Assembly (NCBI RefSeq): GCF_004342445.1
Contig: NZ_SLWW01000012.1
Coordinates: forward strand, 60,872 to 124,871
DNA length: 64,000 bases
Direction of reading: 5' to 3'
Source: Rhodovulum euryhalinum
GTDB lineage: Bacteria > Pseudomonadota > Alphaproteobacteria > Rhodobacterales > Rhodobacteraceae
In this document: piece after piece, positions 44,843 through 55,961 of the stretch
Layout of the letters: each line of letters begins with the position of its first letter
Numbering within the stretch: the first letter of the stretch is position 1
Notes under the pieces: generated by a model
Seen by the model: the letters and a program-made list of their open reading frames with translations, nothing else
The model's database searches: none
What the model was told of the DNA's origin: nothing
Translations under genes and position numbers: made by a program

Positions 44843-46528
44843 TCAGTCCAGCAGGCGCCGGGCGATCACCTGCGCCTGAATCTCGGCGGCGCCCTCGAAG
44901 ATGTTGAGGATGCGCGCATCGCACAGGATGCGGCTGATCGTGTATTCCAGTGCGAAGCCGTTGCCGCCGTGGATCTGCAACCCGTTGTCGGCCGCCGCCC
45001 ACGCCACGCGCGCCCCCAGCAGTTTCGCCATCCCCGCCTCGAGGTCGCAACGCTGGTCGTGGTCCTTTTCCCAGGCCGCGAAATAGGTCAGCTGGCGCGC
45101 CACCATGATCTCGACCGCCATCATCGCCAGCTTGTCCGACACCCGCGGGAAGGCGATCAGCGGCTTGCCGAACTGCTTGCGGTCCTGGGCATAGCGCATC
45201 GCCACGTCCAGCGCCGACTGCGCCACGCCGATGGCGCGGGCGGCGGTCTGGATGCGGGCGCTCTCGAAGGTCTGCATCAGCTGCTTGAAGCCCTGGCCCT
45301 CGACGCCCCCCAGCAGGTTCCCGCCCTTGACCTTGAACTTGTCGAAGCCAAGCTCGTATTCCTTCATGCCGCGATAGCCCAGAACCTCGATCTCGCCGCC
45401 GGTCATGCCGGGGGTCGGGAAGGGGGTCTCGTCGGTGCCGGGCGTCTTCTCGGCCAGGAACATCGACAGCCCGCGATAGTCGCTGGTGGCCGGGTCGGTC
45501 CGCGCCAGCAGCGTCATCACATGGGTGCGCGCGGCGTGGGTAATCCAGGTCTTGTTGCCGGTGATCTCGTAATCGTCGCCCACCTTGACCGCGCGGGTGC
45601 GCAAGGAGCCGAGGTCCGAGCCGGTATTGGGTTCGGTGAAGACGGCCGTGGGGAGGATCTCGGCGCTGGCGATCTTGGGCAGCCAGTGCTGTTTCTGATC
45701 CTCGGTGCCGCCGCAGAGGATGAGTTCGGCCGCGATCTCGGACCGGGTGCCCAGCGAGCCCACGCCGATATAGCCGCGCGACAACTCTTCGGACACCACG
45801 CACATCGACGCCTTGGACAGGCCGAACCCGCCGTATTCCTCGGGGATGGTCAGCCCGAACACGCCCAGTTCGGCCATCTCCTCGATGATGTCCATCGGGA
45901 TCAGCTCGTCCTTGAGGTGCCATTCATGGGCATGGGGCTCGACCCGGTCGACCGAAAAGCGGCGGAACTGCTCGCGGATCATCTCCAGTTCGTCATCAAG
46001 GCCGGTGGCCCCGACGGTGACGTTGGCCGCCTGCTGCTGCATCAACTCGACCAGACGCGCGCGGGCCGCGGGGGTGTTGGCGCCCCGGATCAGGGCCGTG
46101 ACCGCGTCGCTGTGCAAGGCATGGGCGGCCTCGCCCGACACCCCAACGTCGCGCAGGCGCACGATTTCGCCCTGGCTCATCGGGATGCCGCCCGCGATCT
46201 GGGCCAGGTATTCCCCGAAGGCGATCTGGTGGATCAGTTGCTCGATCTCGCCGAATTTGCCCTGCTCCGTCAGCCGCTCGGCCCAGCCCTGCATCTGGCG
46301 CAGCGCCTGCGCATAGGTGGCAAGCCACGCCAGGCCATGGGCGGCGGTCTGGTGCGCCTCGATCAGCCGGCCCGAGATGCGATCGCCCTCGGTGACACGG
46401 GCCGCAATCGCGGTGCGCGCGGCCTCGAACACCGCCTCGACGGGGGCCAGCGCGGCCCCGGTCAGCGCCAGCAGATCGGGCAGTAGGGTGGTGTCGGCGG
46501 CGGGCATGTCCTGACCGTCATGGGGCAT
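44843..46528 (-). CDS. mcd: (2S)-Methylsuccinyl-CoA dehydrogenase (ethylmalonyl-CoA pathway)
   Basis: 561 residues from the ATG at 46528, which has an AAGGAGACG site. The last ~380 residues are an acyl-CoA dehydrogenase: TAVFTEPNTGSDLGSL, NKTWITHAA and IFEGAAEIQAQVIARR at the end. Unlike ordinary acyl-CoA dehydrogenases of ~380 residues, it has an extra N-terminal ~160 residues (GDRISGRLIEAHQTAAHGLA), the mark of Mcd in Rhodobacter. It oxidises methylsuccinyl-CoA to mesaconyl-CoA during acetate assimilation and passes electrons to ETF, whose genes lie 12 kb away. Divergent from the TSUP gene across a 166-base gap. Confidence 0.86.
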   Translation of the reverse strand: MPHDGQDMPAADTTLLPDLLALTGAALAPVEAVFEAARTAIAARVTEGDRISGRLIEAHQTAAHGLAWLATYAQALRQMQGWAERLTEQGKFGEIEQLIHQIAFGEYLAQIAGGIPMSQGEIVRLRDVGVSGEAAHALHSDAVTALIRGANTPAARARLVELMQQQAANVTVGATGLDDELEMIREQFRRFSVDRVEPHAHEWHLKDELIPMDIIEEMAELGVFGLTIPEEYGGFGLSKASMCVVSEELSRGYIGVGSLGTRSEIAAELILCGGTEDQKQHWLPKIASAEILPTAVFTEPNTGSDLGSLRTRAVKVGDDYEITGNKTWITHAARTHVMTLLARTDPATSDYRGLSMFLAEKTPGTDETPFPTPGMTGGEIEVLGYRGMKEYELGFDKFKVKGGNLLGGVEGQGFKQLMQTFESARIQTAARAIGVAQSALDVAMRYAQDRKQFGKPLIAFPRVSDKLAMMAVEIMVARQLTYFAAWEKDHDQRCDLEAGMAKLLGARVAWAAADNGLQIHGGNGFALEYTISRILCDARILNIFEGAAEIQAQVIARRLLD

Positions 46529-46625
46529 GAATCGTCTCCTTCTTCCGGGCTTGGGGTGACATAGGTCTTTCGCATATGCAGCGCAACAAAAATTCAATTC
46601 ACGCTGGTATTTTGAAGGATAATGA

Positions 46626-46644
46626 CAGTCGTATTTTGCGACTG
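46626..46644. promoter_or_regulatory. Dyad in the mcd / TSUP intergenic region
   Basis: CAGTCG (46626-46631) and CGACTG (46639-46644) are perfect 6-base inverted arms around an AT-rich 7-base spacer (TATTTTG). The gap (46529-46694) is AT-richer than its surroundings and holds promoters for two divergent genes, so this is a candidate operator. The regulator is unknown; RamB-like control of this pathway is known in Paracoccus, but I cannot match its site. Confidence 0.4.
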
Positions 46645-46694
46645 CAGCGCCCGGCGATCCACGATATAGGGCGGCGAGGCAGCAAGGGAACGCC

Positions 46695-47456
46695 ATGCTC
46701 TTCGGGCTTGACCCCCATCTCTTCGCCGCGTCCGTCGCGGTCGCGCTTTTCGCGGGTGTCGTGAAGGGGGCGGTCGGATTTGCGATGCCGATGATCCTGA
46801 TCTCGGGGCTGTCTGTCTTCTTGCCGGCAGAGGTGGCGCTGGCCGGGCTGATCCTTGCGACGCTGCTGACCAACGTGGCGCAGGCGTTCCGGCAGGGCGC
46901 GGCCGCCGCCTGGGAATCGGTTGTCAGGTACCGGCTTCTGATCGGGTGCGTCGTGCTGGCGATCGGGGCCAGCGCGCCCCTGGTGACCGTTCTCTCCGAC
47001 CGGGTGCTGTACCTGCTGCTGGGCGTGCCGATTGCCGCCTTCACGATCTCGCAGCTTCTGGGGCGGCAATTGATCCTGCCCGCCCGCCACCGGGCGCGCG
47101 CCGAGGTGGCGATGGGGCTGGTCGGCGGCTTTTTTGGCGGGATTTCCGGGGTCTGGGGGCCGCCGGTGATCGCCTATCTGCTGAGCTTCAACACCGACAA
47201 GCTGGAGATGGTCCGGGTGCAGGGGGTGGTGTTCCTGCTGGGCGCGGTGATGCTGATGGCCGCGCATCTGGGGTCGGGCGTGTTGAACGCGCAGACCCTG
47301 CCGTTTTCGGCCGCGCTGGTGGTGCCGGCGGCGCTGGGCATGTGGCTGGGATTCCGCGTGCAGGACCGGCTGGACCCGAACCGGTTCCGCAGGGCGACGC
47401 TGGTGGTGCTGACGGTGGCCGCCGCGAACCTGATCCGCAAGGGGTTGATGGGCTGA
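46695..47456 (+). CDS. TauE/SafE (TSUP) family membrane transporter
   Basis: 253 residues with seven or eight hydrophobic segments. The family signature is visible at GVVKGAVGFAMPMILISGL and again at VGGFFGGISGVWGPPVIAYL, the two repeats of the TSUP fold. Members export sulfite, sulfoacetate or other organosulfonates; the substrate here is unknown. It shares its promoter region with mcd. The hairpin at 47495 lies after it. Confidence 0.83.
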   Translation: MLFGLDPHLFAASVAVALFAGVVKGAVGFAMPMILISGLSVFLPAEVALAGLILATLLTNVAQAFRQGAAAAWESVVRYRLLIGCVVLAIGASAPLVTVLSDRVLYLLLGVPIAAFTISQLLGRQLILPARHRARAEVAMGLVGGFFGGISGVWGPPVIAYLLSFNTDKLEMVRVQGVVFLLGAVMLMAAHLGSGVLNAQTLPFSAALVVPAALGMWLGFRVQDRLDPNRFRRATLVVLTVAAANLIRKGLMG

Positions 47457-47494
47457 CCGGCAGGCGGGCCTGTTCCGTTCGGATCGGGGTAGCC

Positions 47495-47523
47495 AAAAAG
47501 GCCCGGCGGGTGCCGGGCCTTTC
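47495..47523 (-). terminator. Terminator of pckA, possibly bidirectional
   Basis: An 11-base-pair stem AAAGGCCCGGC (47497-47507) and GCCGGGCCTTT (47512-47522) with a GGGT loop. Read on the minus strand it ends in a run CTTTTTGG, a classic rho-independent terminator for pckA, whose stop is at 47545. It can also serve the convergent TSUP gene, though its tail on the plus strand is short. Confidence 0.8.
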
Positions 47524-47544
47524 GGGGCATTTCCGGGGCGGACG

Positions 47545-49143
<1,599 letters not shown>

Positions 49144-49446
49144 GTCGCACCCTCCATGACGCCGCGTTGGTCGGTGGCGCGGCTATATCATGTCGTTTCC
49201 ATGAAACAACAGGCTGAGGGAAGCGCGTTAGCGCAATCATCATGCGCGGCGCCGCGATTGCCCCCGACCGCGGAACGTTGAATTGGGCGTGGAGGTGCGG
49301 ATTAGCAATCTATCAGGGAATTTCGCGTTGATTGTCGCCACGAGAAAGCCGCGATTCGGAGCTAGACCTTGATTCGCGGCGCCATTCAGGAACGCAACGC
49401 GCCAAAAGCAGGCACATCTGACGCCGCGCAGTACAAGGAATTCCCC
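49144..49446. other. Intergenic region between pckA and chvI
   Basis: 303 bases with no gene. It must hold the divergent promoters of pckA and chvI. I see a 12-base perfect palindrome CGCGGCGCCGCG (49245-49256), with a related sequence TCGCGGCGCC at 49374-49383. The region near 49183-49210 is AT-richer and could be the pckA promoter. No clear -35/-10 pair found. Confidence 0.5.
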
Positions 49447-50148
49447 ATGTCGAGGATTGCGCTCGTTGACGACGACAGGAACATCCTGACCTCCGTCTCC
49501 ATGACGCTCGAGGCCGAGGGCTTCGAGGTGGAAACCTACAATGACGGTCAGGCGGCGCTTGACGCGTTCAACAAGCGGCTGCCCGACATGGCGGTGTTCG
49601 ACATCAAGATGCCCCGGATGGACGGGATGGACCTGCTGCAGCGGGTCCGGCAGCGGACCAACATGCCGGTGATCTTCCTGACCTCCAAGGACGACGAGAT
49701 CGACGAGGTCCTCGGCCTCAGGATGGGTGCCGACGACTATGTGAAGAAGCCGTTCTCGCAGCGGTTGCTGGTCGAGCGGATCCGCGCGCTGCTGCGCCGG
49801 CAAGAGGTGATCGCCTCGGATTCCGGCCCCGCGCCGGAGGAAACCAAGGTGATGGTCCGGGGCCAGCTGACGATGGACCCGCTGCGCCATGCCGTGACCT
49901 GGAAGGGCATGAACGTGTCGCTCACGGTCACCGAGTTCCTGCTGCTGCAGGCGCTCGCGCAGCGCCCCGGCTTCGTCAAGAGCCGCGATCAGCTGATGGA
50001 CGTGGCCTATGACGACCAGGTCTATGTCGACGACCGCACCATAGACAGCCACATCAAGCGGCTGCGCAAGAAGATGCGCCAGGTGGACTCGGACTTCTCG
50101 GCCATCGAAACGCTTTACGGTATCGGGTATCGTTACAACGAAGAGTGA
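49447..50148 (+). CDS. chvI: Two-component response regulator ChvI
   Basis: 233 residues from the ATG at 49447, with AAGGA at good distance. Receiver domain with VDDDRN (acidic pocket), the phospho-acceptor Asp in [11 protein letters not shown] and the conserved Lys in TSKDD, then an OmpR-type winged helix with [20 protein letters not shown] and [15 protein letters not shown]. In rhizobia ChvI controls envelope and acid responses. Next to pckA and followed by its kinase gene 28 bases later. Confidence 0.93.
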   Translation: MSRIALVDDDRNILTSVSMTLEAEGFEVETYNDGQAALDAFNKRLPDMAVFDIKMPRMDGMDLLQRVRQRTNMPVIFLTSKDDEIDEVLGLRMGADDYVKKPFSQRLLVERIRALLRRQEVIASDSGPAPEETKVMVRGQLTMDPLRHAVTWKGMNVSLTVTEFLLLQALAQRPGFVKSRDQLMDVAYDDQVYVDDRTIDSHIKRLRKKMRQVDSDFSAIETLYGIGYRYNEE

Positions 50149-50176
50149 CGATCGACACGCGAAGCCGGGGGCGGCC

Positions 50177-51880
50177 GTGCGGGACATCAGGCGACCATCC
50201 GAAGACGACGTCGCCCTTGACGAGGATTGGGCTGCGCCGCATTCCGTCGTCGATGGCGAGATTCGTGCCCGTCGCAAGGGCCGCAGCTTCGTCTTGCTGA
50301 ACCGCTCGCCACTGGCGCGCAAGATCATCACCTTCAACCTGATCGCCCAGGTCGTGCTGATCTCGGGGGTGCTGTACCTCAACCCCGCGCGTGACAGCCT
50401 GCTCAGCCAGCGCGAAAGCGGCATGGTGGCCGAGACCGAGCTGTTGGCGGACATTTTCGAGGCGCGGATGACACCGGGCGTGCCCGTCGACATGGCGGCG
50501 GGCGACGGACTGGATGTGGCGGCGACGCTCGCGGCCATCGACCTTGCGCCGGGTGCCGATGTCTTCGTCTTCGATGCGGGCAACGGTCTCGCCGGGCGGG
50601 CACGCGGCATCGCCAGCCCCGACTGGCCGGTGACCCCCTACGAGGATGAGCGGCGGGTCACGATCATAACCGACTTCCTGAACATGGTGTGGGAGGGGCT
50701 TGCCCGGATCACCGGATCGGACCAAAGCGAACCCGGCCTTGGTGACCAGCAGGAGCGGTTGCGTGCCCAGGTCGAACGGACGCTTGCAATGGGGGCGCAG
50801 GTTGAAACCGGTGTCGACGACCGGGGGCGCACCGCCTTCACCGTAACCACGCCCATCGTACACGATGGCCAGACCGTCGGCGTCGTCGCCCTGACCTCTG
50901 CCAGCGGCGAGATCGACTGGCTGGTGCGGATCGAGCGAGAGCAGGTTTTGCAGGTCTTCGTGATCGCGATCCTCGTGTCGATCGGCCTCAGCCTGGTTCT
51001 GGCCTCGACCATCGCAAACCCGCTGTCCGACCTCGCCGCCGCGGCCGAGATGGGGCGCGAGCGCAATGCCCGCAAGATGAACCCCGTCCGCGTGCGCATC
51101 CCCGACCTGACCGCGCGGCCCGACGAGATCGGCCGCCTGTCCAGCGCGCTGCGCGGCATGGTCACCGCGCTTTACGACCGGATCGACGCGAACGAACAGT
51201 TCGCGGCCGACGTCGCCCACGAGATCAAGAATCCGCTGGCATCCCTGCGCTCGGCGACCGGCACGCTGCGCGTCGCCAAGCGCGACGACCAGCGCGCCAA
51301 GCTGCTGGACGTGATCGACCACGATGTGCGCCGGCTCGACCGTCTGGTCAGCGACATCTCGAACGCTTCGCGGCTCGACAGCGAACTCGTCAAGGAGGAG
51401 GAAGAGCCCTTCGACCTTGTCCGACTGTTGAAGAGCCTGACCGAGCATCTGGGCAAGGAGGCGCGCGAGAAGGGCGTCGACTTCATCTCGGACCTGCCGC
51501 CGGACGCGATCAGCATCAACGGGCTCGAGGCGCGGCTTGCGCAGGTCTTCGTCAACCTGATCACCAACGCCGTCTCGTTCTGCGAGGCGGGCGATGCGGT
51601 TCGCATCTGGGCGCGCACCCGTGAAAGGCGCGTGCTGGTGGTTGTCGAGGATACCGGCCCCGGTATTCCCGACCAGGCGCTGACCAAGATCTTCAACCGC
51701 TTCTATTCCGAACGCCCGGTCGGACAGTTCGGCAACCACTCGGGCCTCGGTCTCGCGATCTCCAAACAGATCGTCGAGGCCCATGGCGGCGTGATCTGGG
51801 CCGAGAACATTCGCCCGACCGCTGCCGATGTCACCTCCGAACCCCTGGGCGCCCGCTTCGTCGTGGGCCTGCCGCTCTGA
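50177..51880 (+). CDS. chvG: Sensor histidine kinase ChvG
   Basis: 567 residues. Two membrane helices (near 55-75 and 257-280) enclose a ~180-residue periplasmic sensor region; then HAMP, the phospho-acceptor His in FAADVAHEIKNPLASL, an N box FVNLITNAVSFCE and G boxes DTGPGIP and SGLGLAISK. Partner of ChvI. In rhizobia the periplasmic repressor ExoR works on it; no exoR gene is in this window. The stop is 11 bases from hprK. Confidence 0.93.
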   Translation: MRDIRRPSEDDVALDEDWAAPHSVVDGEIRARRKGRSFVLLNRSPLARKIITFNLIAQVVLISGVLYLNPARDSLLSQRESGMVAETELLADIFEARMTPGVPVDMAAGDGLDVAATLAAIDLAPGADVFVFDAGNGLAGRARGIASPDWPVTPYEDERRVTIITDFLNMVWEGLARITGSDQSEPGLGDQQERLRAQVERTLAMGAQVETGVDDRGRTAFTVTTPIVHDGQTVGVVALTSASGEIDWLVRIEREQVLQVFVIAILVSIGLSLVLASTIANPLSDLAAAAEMGRERNARKMNPVRVRIPDLTARPDEIGRLSSALRGMVTALYDRIDANEQFAADVAHEIKNPLASLRSATGTLRVAKRDDQRAKLLDVIDHDVRRLDRLVSDISNASRLDSELVKEEEEPFDLVRLLKSLTEHLGKEAREKGVDFISDLPPDAISINGLEARLAQVFVNLITNAVSFCEAGDAVRIWARTRERRVLVVVEDTGPGIPDQALTKIFNRFYSERPVGQFGNHSGLGLAISKQIVEAHGGVIWAENIRPTAADVTSEPLGARFVVGLPL

Positions 51881-51891
51881 GGGACAAGCCC

Positions 51892-52323
51892 GTGGCCGAT
51901 GCCCCCGAGACGATCACCCTTCATGCCAGTTGTGTCGCCGCCGGGGGGCGTGCGGTCCTGATCCTCGGCCGTTCGGGCGCGGGAAAATCGGCGCTGGCGC
52001 TTGAACTCATGGCGCGGGGCGCCCGGCTTGTCGCCGATGACCGCACGATCCTGACGACCCGGCACGCGGAGCTGGTCGCCGCCGCCCCCGAGGCCATCCG
52101 CGGCCGGATCGAGGCGCGGTTCGTCGGCCTCCTGCGGGCCGAGACGGTCGCCGAGGCGCCGGTCTCGCTGGCCGTCGATCTCGACCTTGTCGAGATGGAC
52201 CGCCTGCCCCCACGCCGCGAGGCGCGATTTCTTGATCGGTCCGTACCCTTGCTTCACCGGGTTGATCGGTCATATTTCCCGGCAGCGATCCTGTTGCACT
52301 TGACCCACGGCCGATCCGACTGA
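51892..52323 (+). CDS. hprK: HPr kinase/phosphorylase, short alphaproteobacterial form
   Basis: 143 residues, about half a standard HprK (~310); the N-terminal domain is absent. The kinase core is kept: P-loop [22 protein letters not shown] and [13 protein letters not shown]. In Agrobacterium/Sinorhizobium such a short HprK phosphorylates HPr on Ser. GTG start after chvG; its stop overlaps rapZ by one base (TGATG). Part of a chvG-hprK-rapZ-EIIA-HPr chain. Confidence 0.88.
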   Translation: MADAPETITLHASCVAAGGRAVLILGRSGAGKSALALELMARGARLVADDRTILTTRHAELVAAAPEAIRGRIEARFVGLLRAETVAEAPVSLAVDLDLVEMDRLPPRREARFLDRSVPLLHRVDRSYFPAAILLHLTHGRSD

Positions 52324-53249
52324 TGCCCGATACCCCGCAGACCGCCCCCCGCCCCACTGTCCAGCGCGTCGTTCTGGTGACGGGGGCGTCGGGCGCGGGC
52401 CGGTCGACCGCGCTGAATGTGCTTGAGGATCTGGGATTCGAGGCGATCGACAACTTGCCCCTGTCGCTGATCCCGCGGCTTCTGGATGGGCCGCCGCCGC
52501 GGCCGCCGCTGGCTCTGGGCGTCGACACCCGCACCCGGGATTTTTCGGCCCGGGCGCTTGCGGACCTGATTGGCCAGCTTGCGGTAGCCCCCGCGATCGA
52601 GGCTGATGTGTTCTATCTTGACTGCCGTCCCGAGGTGCTGCTGCGCCGCTTTTCCGAAACCCGCCGCCGCCATCCGATGGCCCCGGCCGAAAGCCCGGCC
52701 GAGGGCGTCGCGCGCGAGTTGGACCTGCTCGGGCCGATCCGCGATCTGGCCACTATCCTGATCGACACCTCGGACCTGACGATTCACGAGTTCCGCGCCG
52801 AGATGGCCGCCCGTTTCGCCGCTGGCGGTGCCGCGCCACTTGCGGTTTCGGTGCACTCGTTCTCCTACAAGCGGGGGATGCCGCACGGGCTGGACATGGC
52901 CTTCGACTGCCGTTTCCTGCGCAACCCCTACTGGCAGCGCGACCTGCGCGCGCTCGACGGGCGCGACCCGGCCGTGCGCGCCTATGTCGAGGGCGACGGT
53001 CGCTATGCGGAGTTCATCCACCGCGTCACCGATCTTGCCGCCTTCGTCCTGCCCGCCCACCGCGAGGAGGGGCGCAGCCACATCTCGATCGGTTTCGGCT
53101 GCACCGGGGGGCAGCACCGGTCGGTTGCCGTGTCGGAAGCCGTGGCAAAGAGGCTTGCGGCAACCGAATGGCAAGTGTCTATAAGGCATAGAGAGCTGGA
53201 ACGGCGGACGCAGGGCGCGCCCGCGCAGGCGACGGGAAGGGGCGCGTGA
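52323..53249 (+). CDS. rapZ: RNase adapter protein RapZ (nucleotide-binding)
   Basis: 308 residues. Walker [21 protein letters not shown] and the FEAIDNLP stretch open the N-terminal kinase-like domain; the C-terminal domain has [20 protein letters not shown] and [13 protein letters not shown]. In E. coli RapZ guides RNase E to GlmZ; in alphaproteobacteria the target is not settled. GTGA overlap with the following EIIA gene. Confidence 0.93.
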   Translation: MPDTPQTAPRPTVQRVVLVTGASGAGRSTALNVLEDLGFEAIDNLPLSLIPRLLDGPPPRPPLALGVDTRTRDFSARALADLIGQLAVAPAIEADVFYLDCRPEVLLRRFSETRRRHPMAPAESPAEGVARELDLLGPIRDLATILIDTSDLTIHEFRAEMAARFAAGGAAPLAVSVHSFSYKRGMPHGLDMAFDCRFLRNPYWQRDLRALDGRDPAVRAYVEGDGRYAEFIHRVTDLAAFVLPAHREEGRSHISIGFGCTGGQHRSVAVSEAVAKRLAATEWQVSIRHRELERRTQGAPAQATGRGA

Positions 53250-53638
53250 TCGGAATCGTCATCGTCGCGCATGGCGGGCTGGCCCGGGAATACCTGGCCG
53301 CGGTCGAGCACGTGGTCGGCCACCAGCCCGGCATCCGTGCCATCTCGATCGAGCCTGACGACGACCGCTCCGCCAAGCAGGACGAGATCTGCCGCGCCGC
53401 CGACGAGGTCGATGCCGGGGATGGCGTGGTGGTGGTGACGGACATGTTCGGCGGCTCGCCTTCGAACCTGTCGATCCGCGCCTCCGTGCCGTCGGACCGG
53501 CGTATTCTCTATGGCGCCAACCTGCCGATGCTGATCAAGCTGGCCAAGTCACGGCGGCTGAGCGTGGGCGAGGCCACTGCCTCGGCACTGGCGGCAGGGC
53601 GCAAATATATCGACAGTTTCGATGCGGGTGGGTTCTAG
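53246..53638 (+). CDS. PTS EIIA component, mannose-family type
   Basis: 130 residues from a GTG that overlaps rapZ. The phosphorylated His is His9 in [24 protein letters not shown] is the family's second conserved loop. No sugar permease gene is linked, so it is likely regulatory rather than for transport, as in the incomplete PTS of alphaproteobacteria. It lies next to HPr, its likely phosphodonor. Confidence 0.88.
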   Translation: MIGIVIVAHGGLAREYLAAVEHVVGHQPGIRAISIEPDDDRSAKQDEICRAADEVDAGDGVVVVTDMFGGSPSNLSIRASVPSDRRILYGANLPMLIKLAKSRRLSVGEATASALAAGRKYIDSFDAGGF

Positions 53639-53648
53639 GGGAATGAGG

Positions 53649-53927
53649 ATGGACGGGGCTGTGATCCGGCGGCTGGAGATCGTCAACGAGAAGGGGCTGC
53701 ATGCCCGCGCCTCGGCCAAGTTCGTGGAATGTGTCGAAGAGCACGAGGCCAGCGCCGAGGTCAGCCGCGACGGGATGAACGCGTCGGGGGATTCGATCAT
53801 GGGGCTCTTGATGCTGGCCGCGTCGAAGGGGACCACGATCGAGGTCAGGACCAGTGGCCCCGAGGCGGGCAGGCTGGCCGATGCGCTGGAACGCCTGGTG
53901 GCGACCCGCTTCGGCGAAGACATGTAA
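53649..53927 (+). CDS. ptsH: HPr phosphocarrier protein
   Basis: 92 residues. The ATG at 53649 is preferred because AGGGG sits seven bases upstream; an ATG at 53643 is possible. His18 in NEKGLHARASAKF is the phosphorylated residue; the conserved Ser region is GDSIMGLLMLAASKG. HPr carries phosphate from EI-Ntr to EIIA proteins such as PtsN and EIIA-Man; EI is not in the window. Confidence 0.92.
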   Translation: MDGAVIRRLEIVNEKGLHARASAKFVECVEEHEASAEVSRDGMNASGDSIMGLLMLAASKGTTIEVRTSGPEAGRLADALERLVATRFGEDM

Positions 53928-53954
53928 TCCGACCGGACCGGGGGCAGGCCGCAG

Positions 53955-54860
53955 GTGGAGCGCACGACCGCAACGACAGCCATACCGGTCAGGCCAGGGT
54001 CGCGCCATGGCGCAGGCCAGGGCGACGGAACCCGGCTGGCCGAGCGGCCCTACGACTCGCGGCGGCTGTCCTACGCGTACACCTTTGACAACCCGCTGCA
54101 GGTGCGCACCATCCAGGCGATGGAGGTGCTGACCGGCAAGCTCAAGTTGCTCCGCCTGATCCGCCGGTTCGAGGCGATGGGGGTGCCGGACGGCCAGGGT
54201 TTCTGGAAACAGGCGCTCGATCTGATGGGGATCGATCTGAGGACCCCGGCCGAGCAGATCGCCAACATTCCCGCGACCGGGCCGCTGGTGGTCGTGGCCA
54301 ACCATCCGCACGGGCTGGTCGACGGGATGGTGCTGGCGGAACTGATCGGGCGCGTGCGGACCGACTACAAGATCCTGACCCGGTCGTTGCTGACCGGCGT
54401 CGGAGAGATCGAGCGTTTCCTGATCCCGGTTCCCTTCCCGCACGAGGCAGGCGCGCTGGAGCAGAACCTCGAAATGCGCCGCCGCGCGATGGTGCATCTT
54501 GCCGAGGGAGGTGTGATCGCGCTGTTCCCGTCCGGCTCGGTCGCGACGGCGAAGACGATGTTCGGCCCCGTGGTCGAGGCCGAGTGGAGCCCGTTTACCG
54601 CCAAGCTGATCCAGAAATCCGGCGCGGCGGTGGTTCCTGTCCGGTTTCCCGGCGCGAATTCGCGCTGGTATCAGATCGCGCACCAGGTTTCGGCAACCCT
54701 GCGGCAGGGGCTGTTGCTGTACGAGGTGCGCCACGCGCTGAACCGGCCGCAGGCGCCGATCGTGGGCCCGGCGATCGGCCGCGCCGAGATCGAGCGGTGG
54801 TCCGGCGACCCGCGCGGCTTTGTCGCGTGGCTCAGGGACCGGACGCTGGCGCTGGGCTGA
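53955..54860 (+). CDS. Lysophospholipid acyltransferase family protein
   Basis: 301 residues from a GTG 28 bases after ptsH. The acyltransferase HX4D motif is NHPHGLVDG (about residues 115-123), followed by FPHEAG and FPSGSVATA, the PlsC-type blocks. It likely acylates a lysolipid or related acceptor at the inner membrane. The first 40 residues are poorly conserved-looking and the true start may be later. Cotranscription with the PTS genes is likely by spacing. Confidence 0.75.
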   Translation: MERTTATTAIPVRPGSRHGAGQGDGTRLAERPYDSRRLSYAYTFDNPLQVRTIQAMEVLTGKLKLLRLIRRFEAMGVPDGQGFWKQALDLMGIDLRTPAEQIANIPATGPLVVVANHPHGLVDGMVLAELIGRVRTDYKILTRSLLTGVGEIERFLIPVPFPHEAGALEQNLEMRRRAMVHLAEGGVIALFPSGSVATAKTMFGPVVEAEWSPFTAKLIQKSGAAVVPVRFPGANSRWYQIAHQVSATLRQGLLLYEVRHALNRPQAPIVGPAIGRAEIERWSGDPRGFVAWLRDRTLALG

Positions 54861-54879
54861 CCCGCGGTCAGATCGCGGG
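54861..54879 (+). terminator. Weak hairpin after the acyltransferase gene
   Basis: CCCGCG (54861-54866) and CGCGGG (54874-54879) form a 6-base stem with a 7-base loop directly after the stop codon, followed by CCTTCC without a T-run. A modest candidate for the end of the chvI-to-acyltransferase transcript. Confidence 0.3.
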
Positions 54880-54932
54880 CCTTCCGGCACTTCGCGCGGT
54901 CTTGGGTATCGGGATCATGCCGAAGGCGCGGC

Positions 54933-55808
54933 TCAGCGCGTTGGCACCGGCGTCTCTCCGCGATAGTCGTAGAAGCCGCGCTGGGTCTTGCGGCCGAGCC
55001 AGCCGGCCTCGACATACTTCGTCAGAAGCGGGCAGGGGCGGTACTTGGTGTCTGCAAGTCCGTCATGCAGCACGTTCATGATGGCAAGGCAGGTGTCGAG
55101 TCCGATGAAATCGGCCAGTTCCAGCGGCCCCATCGGATGATTGGCGCCAAGCTTCATCGACTCGTCGATGGACTTGACCGACCCCACGCCCTCGTAAAGC
55201 GTGTAGACCGCCTCGTTGATCATCGGCATCAGGATGCGGTTGACGATGAAGGCGGGGAAATCCTCGGCCGAGGCCGCCGTCTTGCCGAGTCTTTCCACAA
55301 CGGCATGGAGGGTCTTGAACGTCTCCTCGTCGGTGGCGATGCCGCGGATGAGTTCCACAAGCTGCATCACCGGGACCGGATTCATGAAGTGGAAGCCCAT
55401 GAATTTTTCGGGCCGGTCGGTGCGGCTGGCCAGGCGCGTGATCGAGATCGATGAGGTGTTCGAGGTCAGGATCGTCTCGGGCTTCAGGTGCGGCTGGAGA
55501 TCCTCGAAGATCGCGGTCTTGACGGTCTCGCGTTCGGTCGCGGCCTCGATGATCAGGTCCGATTGGCCGAGGTCGGTCAGCGTTTTGGTGGTGTGGAGGC
55601 GGGCGACCGCCGCGGCCTTGTCCGCCCCGGTGATCTTGCCGCGGGACACTTGCCGTTCAAGGTTCTTCTCGATCGTTGCAAGTGCCCGGGACAGGGCGTC
55701 TTCCGAGATGTCGTGCAGTGTCACCTCGAAGCCCGCGAGGGCAAAGACATGCGCGATGCCGTTGCCCATCTGGCCTGCGCCGACAACCCCGACTGTCCTG
55801 ATGTCCAT
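54933..55808 (-). CDS. hbd: 3-Hydroxybutyryl-CoA dehydrogenase
   Basis: 291 residues from the ATG at 55808; a TTG two codons earlier is possible. NAD(P) loop VGVVGAGQMGNGIA, then TSNTSSISITRLA, the HFMNPVPVMQLVE signature and the active-site FPAFIVNRIL/NEAVYTLYEG region. It interconverts acetoacetyl-CoA and 3-hydroxybutyryl-CoA in butyrate/PHB and acetate metabolism. Runs in the same direction as etfB-etfA further right, separated by a plus-strand gene. Confidence 0.93.
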   Translation of the reverse strand: MDIRTVGVVGAGQMGNGIAHVFALAGFEVTLHDISEDALSRALATIEKNLERQVSRGKITGADKAAAVARLHTTKTLTDLGQSDLIIEAATERETVKTAIFEDLQPHLKPETILTSNTSSISITRLASRTDRPEKFMGFHFMNPVPVMQLVELIRGIATDEETFKTLHAVVERLGKTAASAEDFPAFIVNRILMPMINEAVYTLYEGVGSVKSIDESMKLGANHPMGPLELADFIGLDTCLAIMNVLHDGLADTKYRPCPLLTKYVEAGWLGRKTQRGFYDYRGETPVPTR

Positions 55809-55961
55809 GACCAAACCCTCGCGCTGCTGGCGCGACCTTAAGGTGCGGCCGTGCCCGCGTGCAAGGTCGACAGATGCGTAAAATGCAGGATTTAGCGACT
55901 TCGAAACCCCCGGCGGTCAGTCTCGACCGCGGTGAGTCGAAACAAGGCGCGCGGGAGAGAG

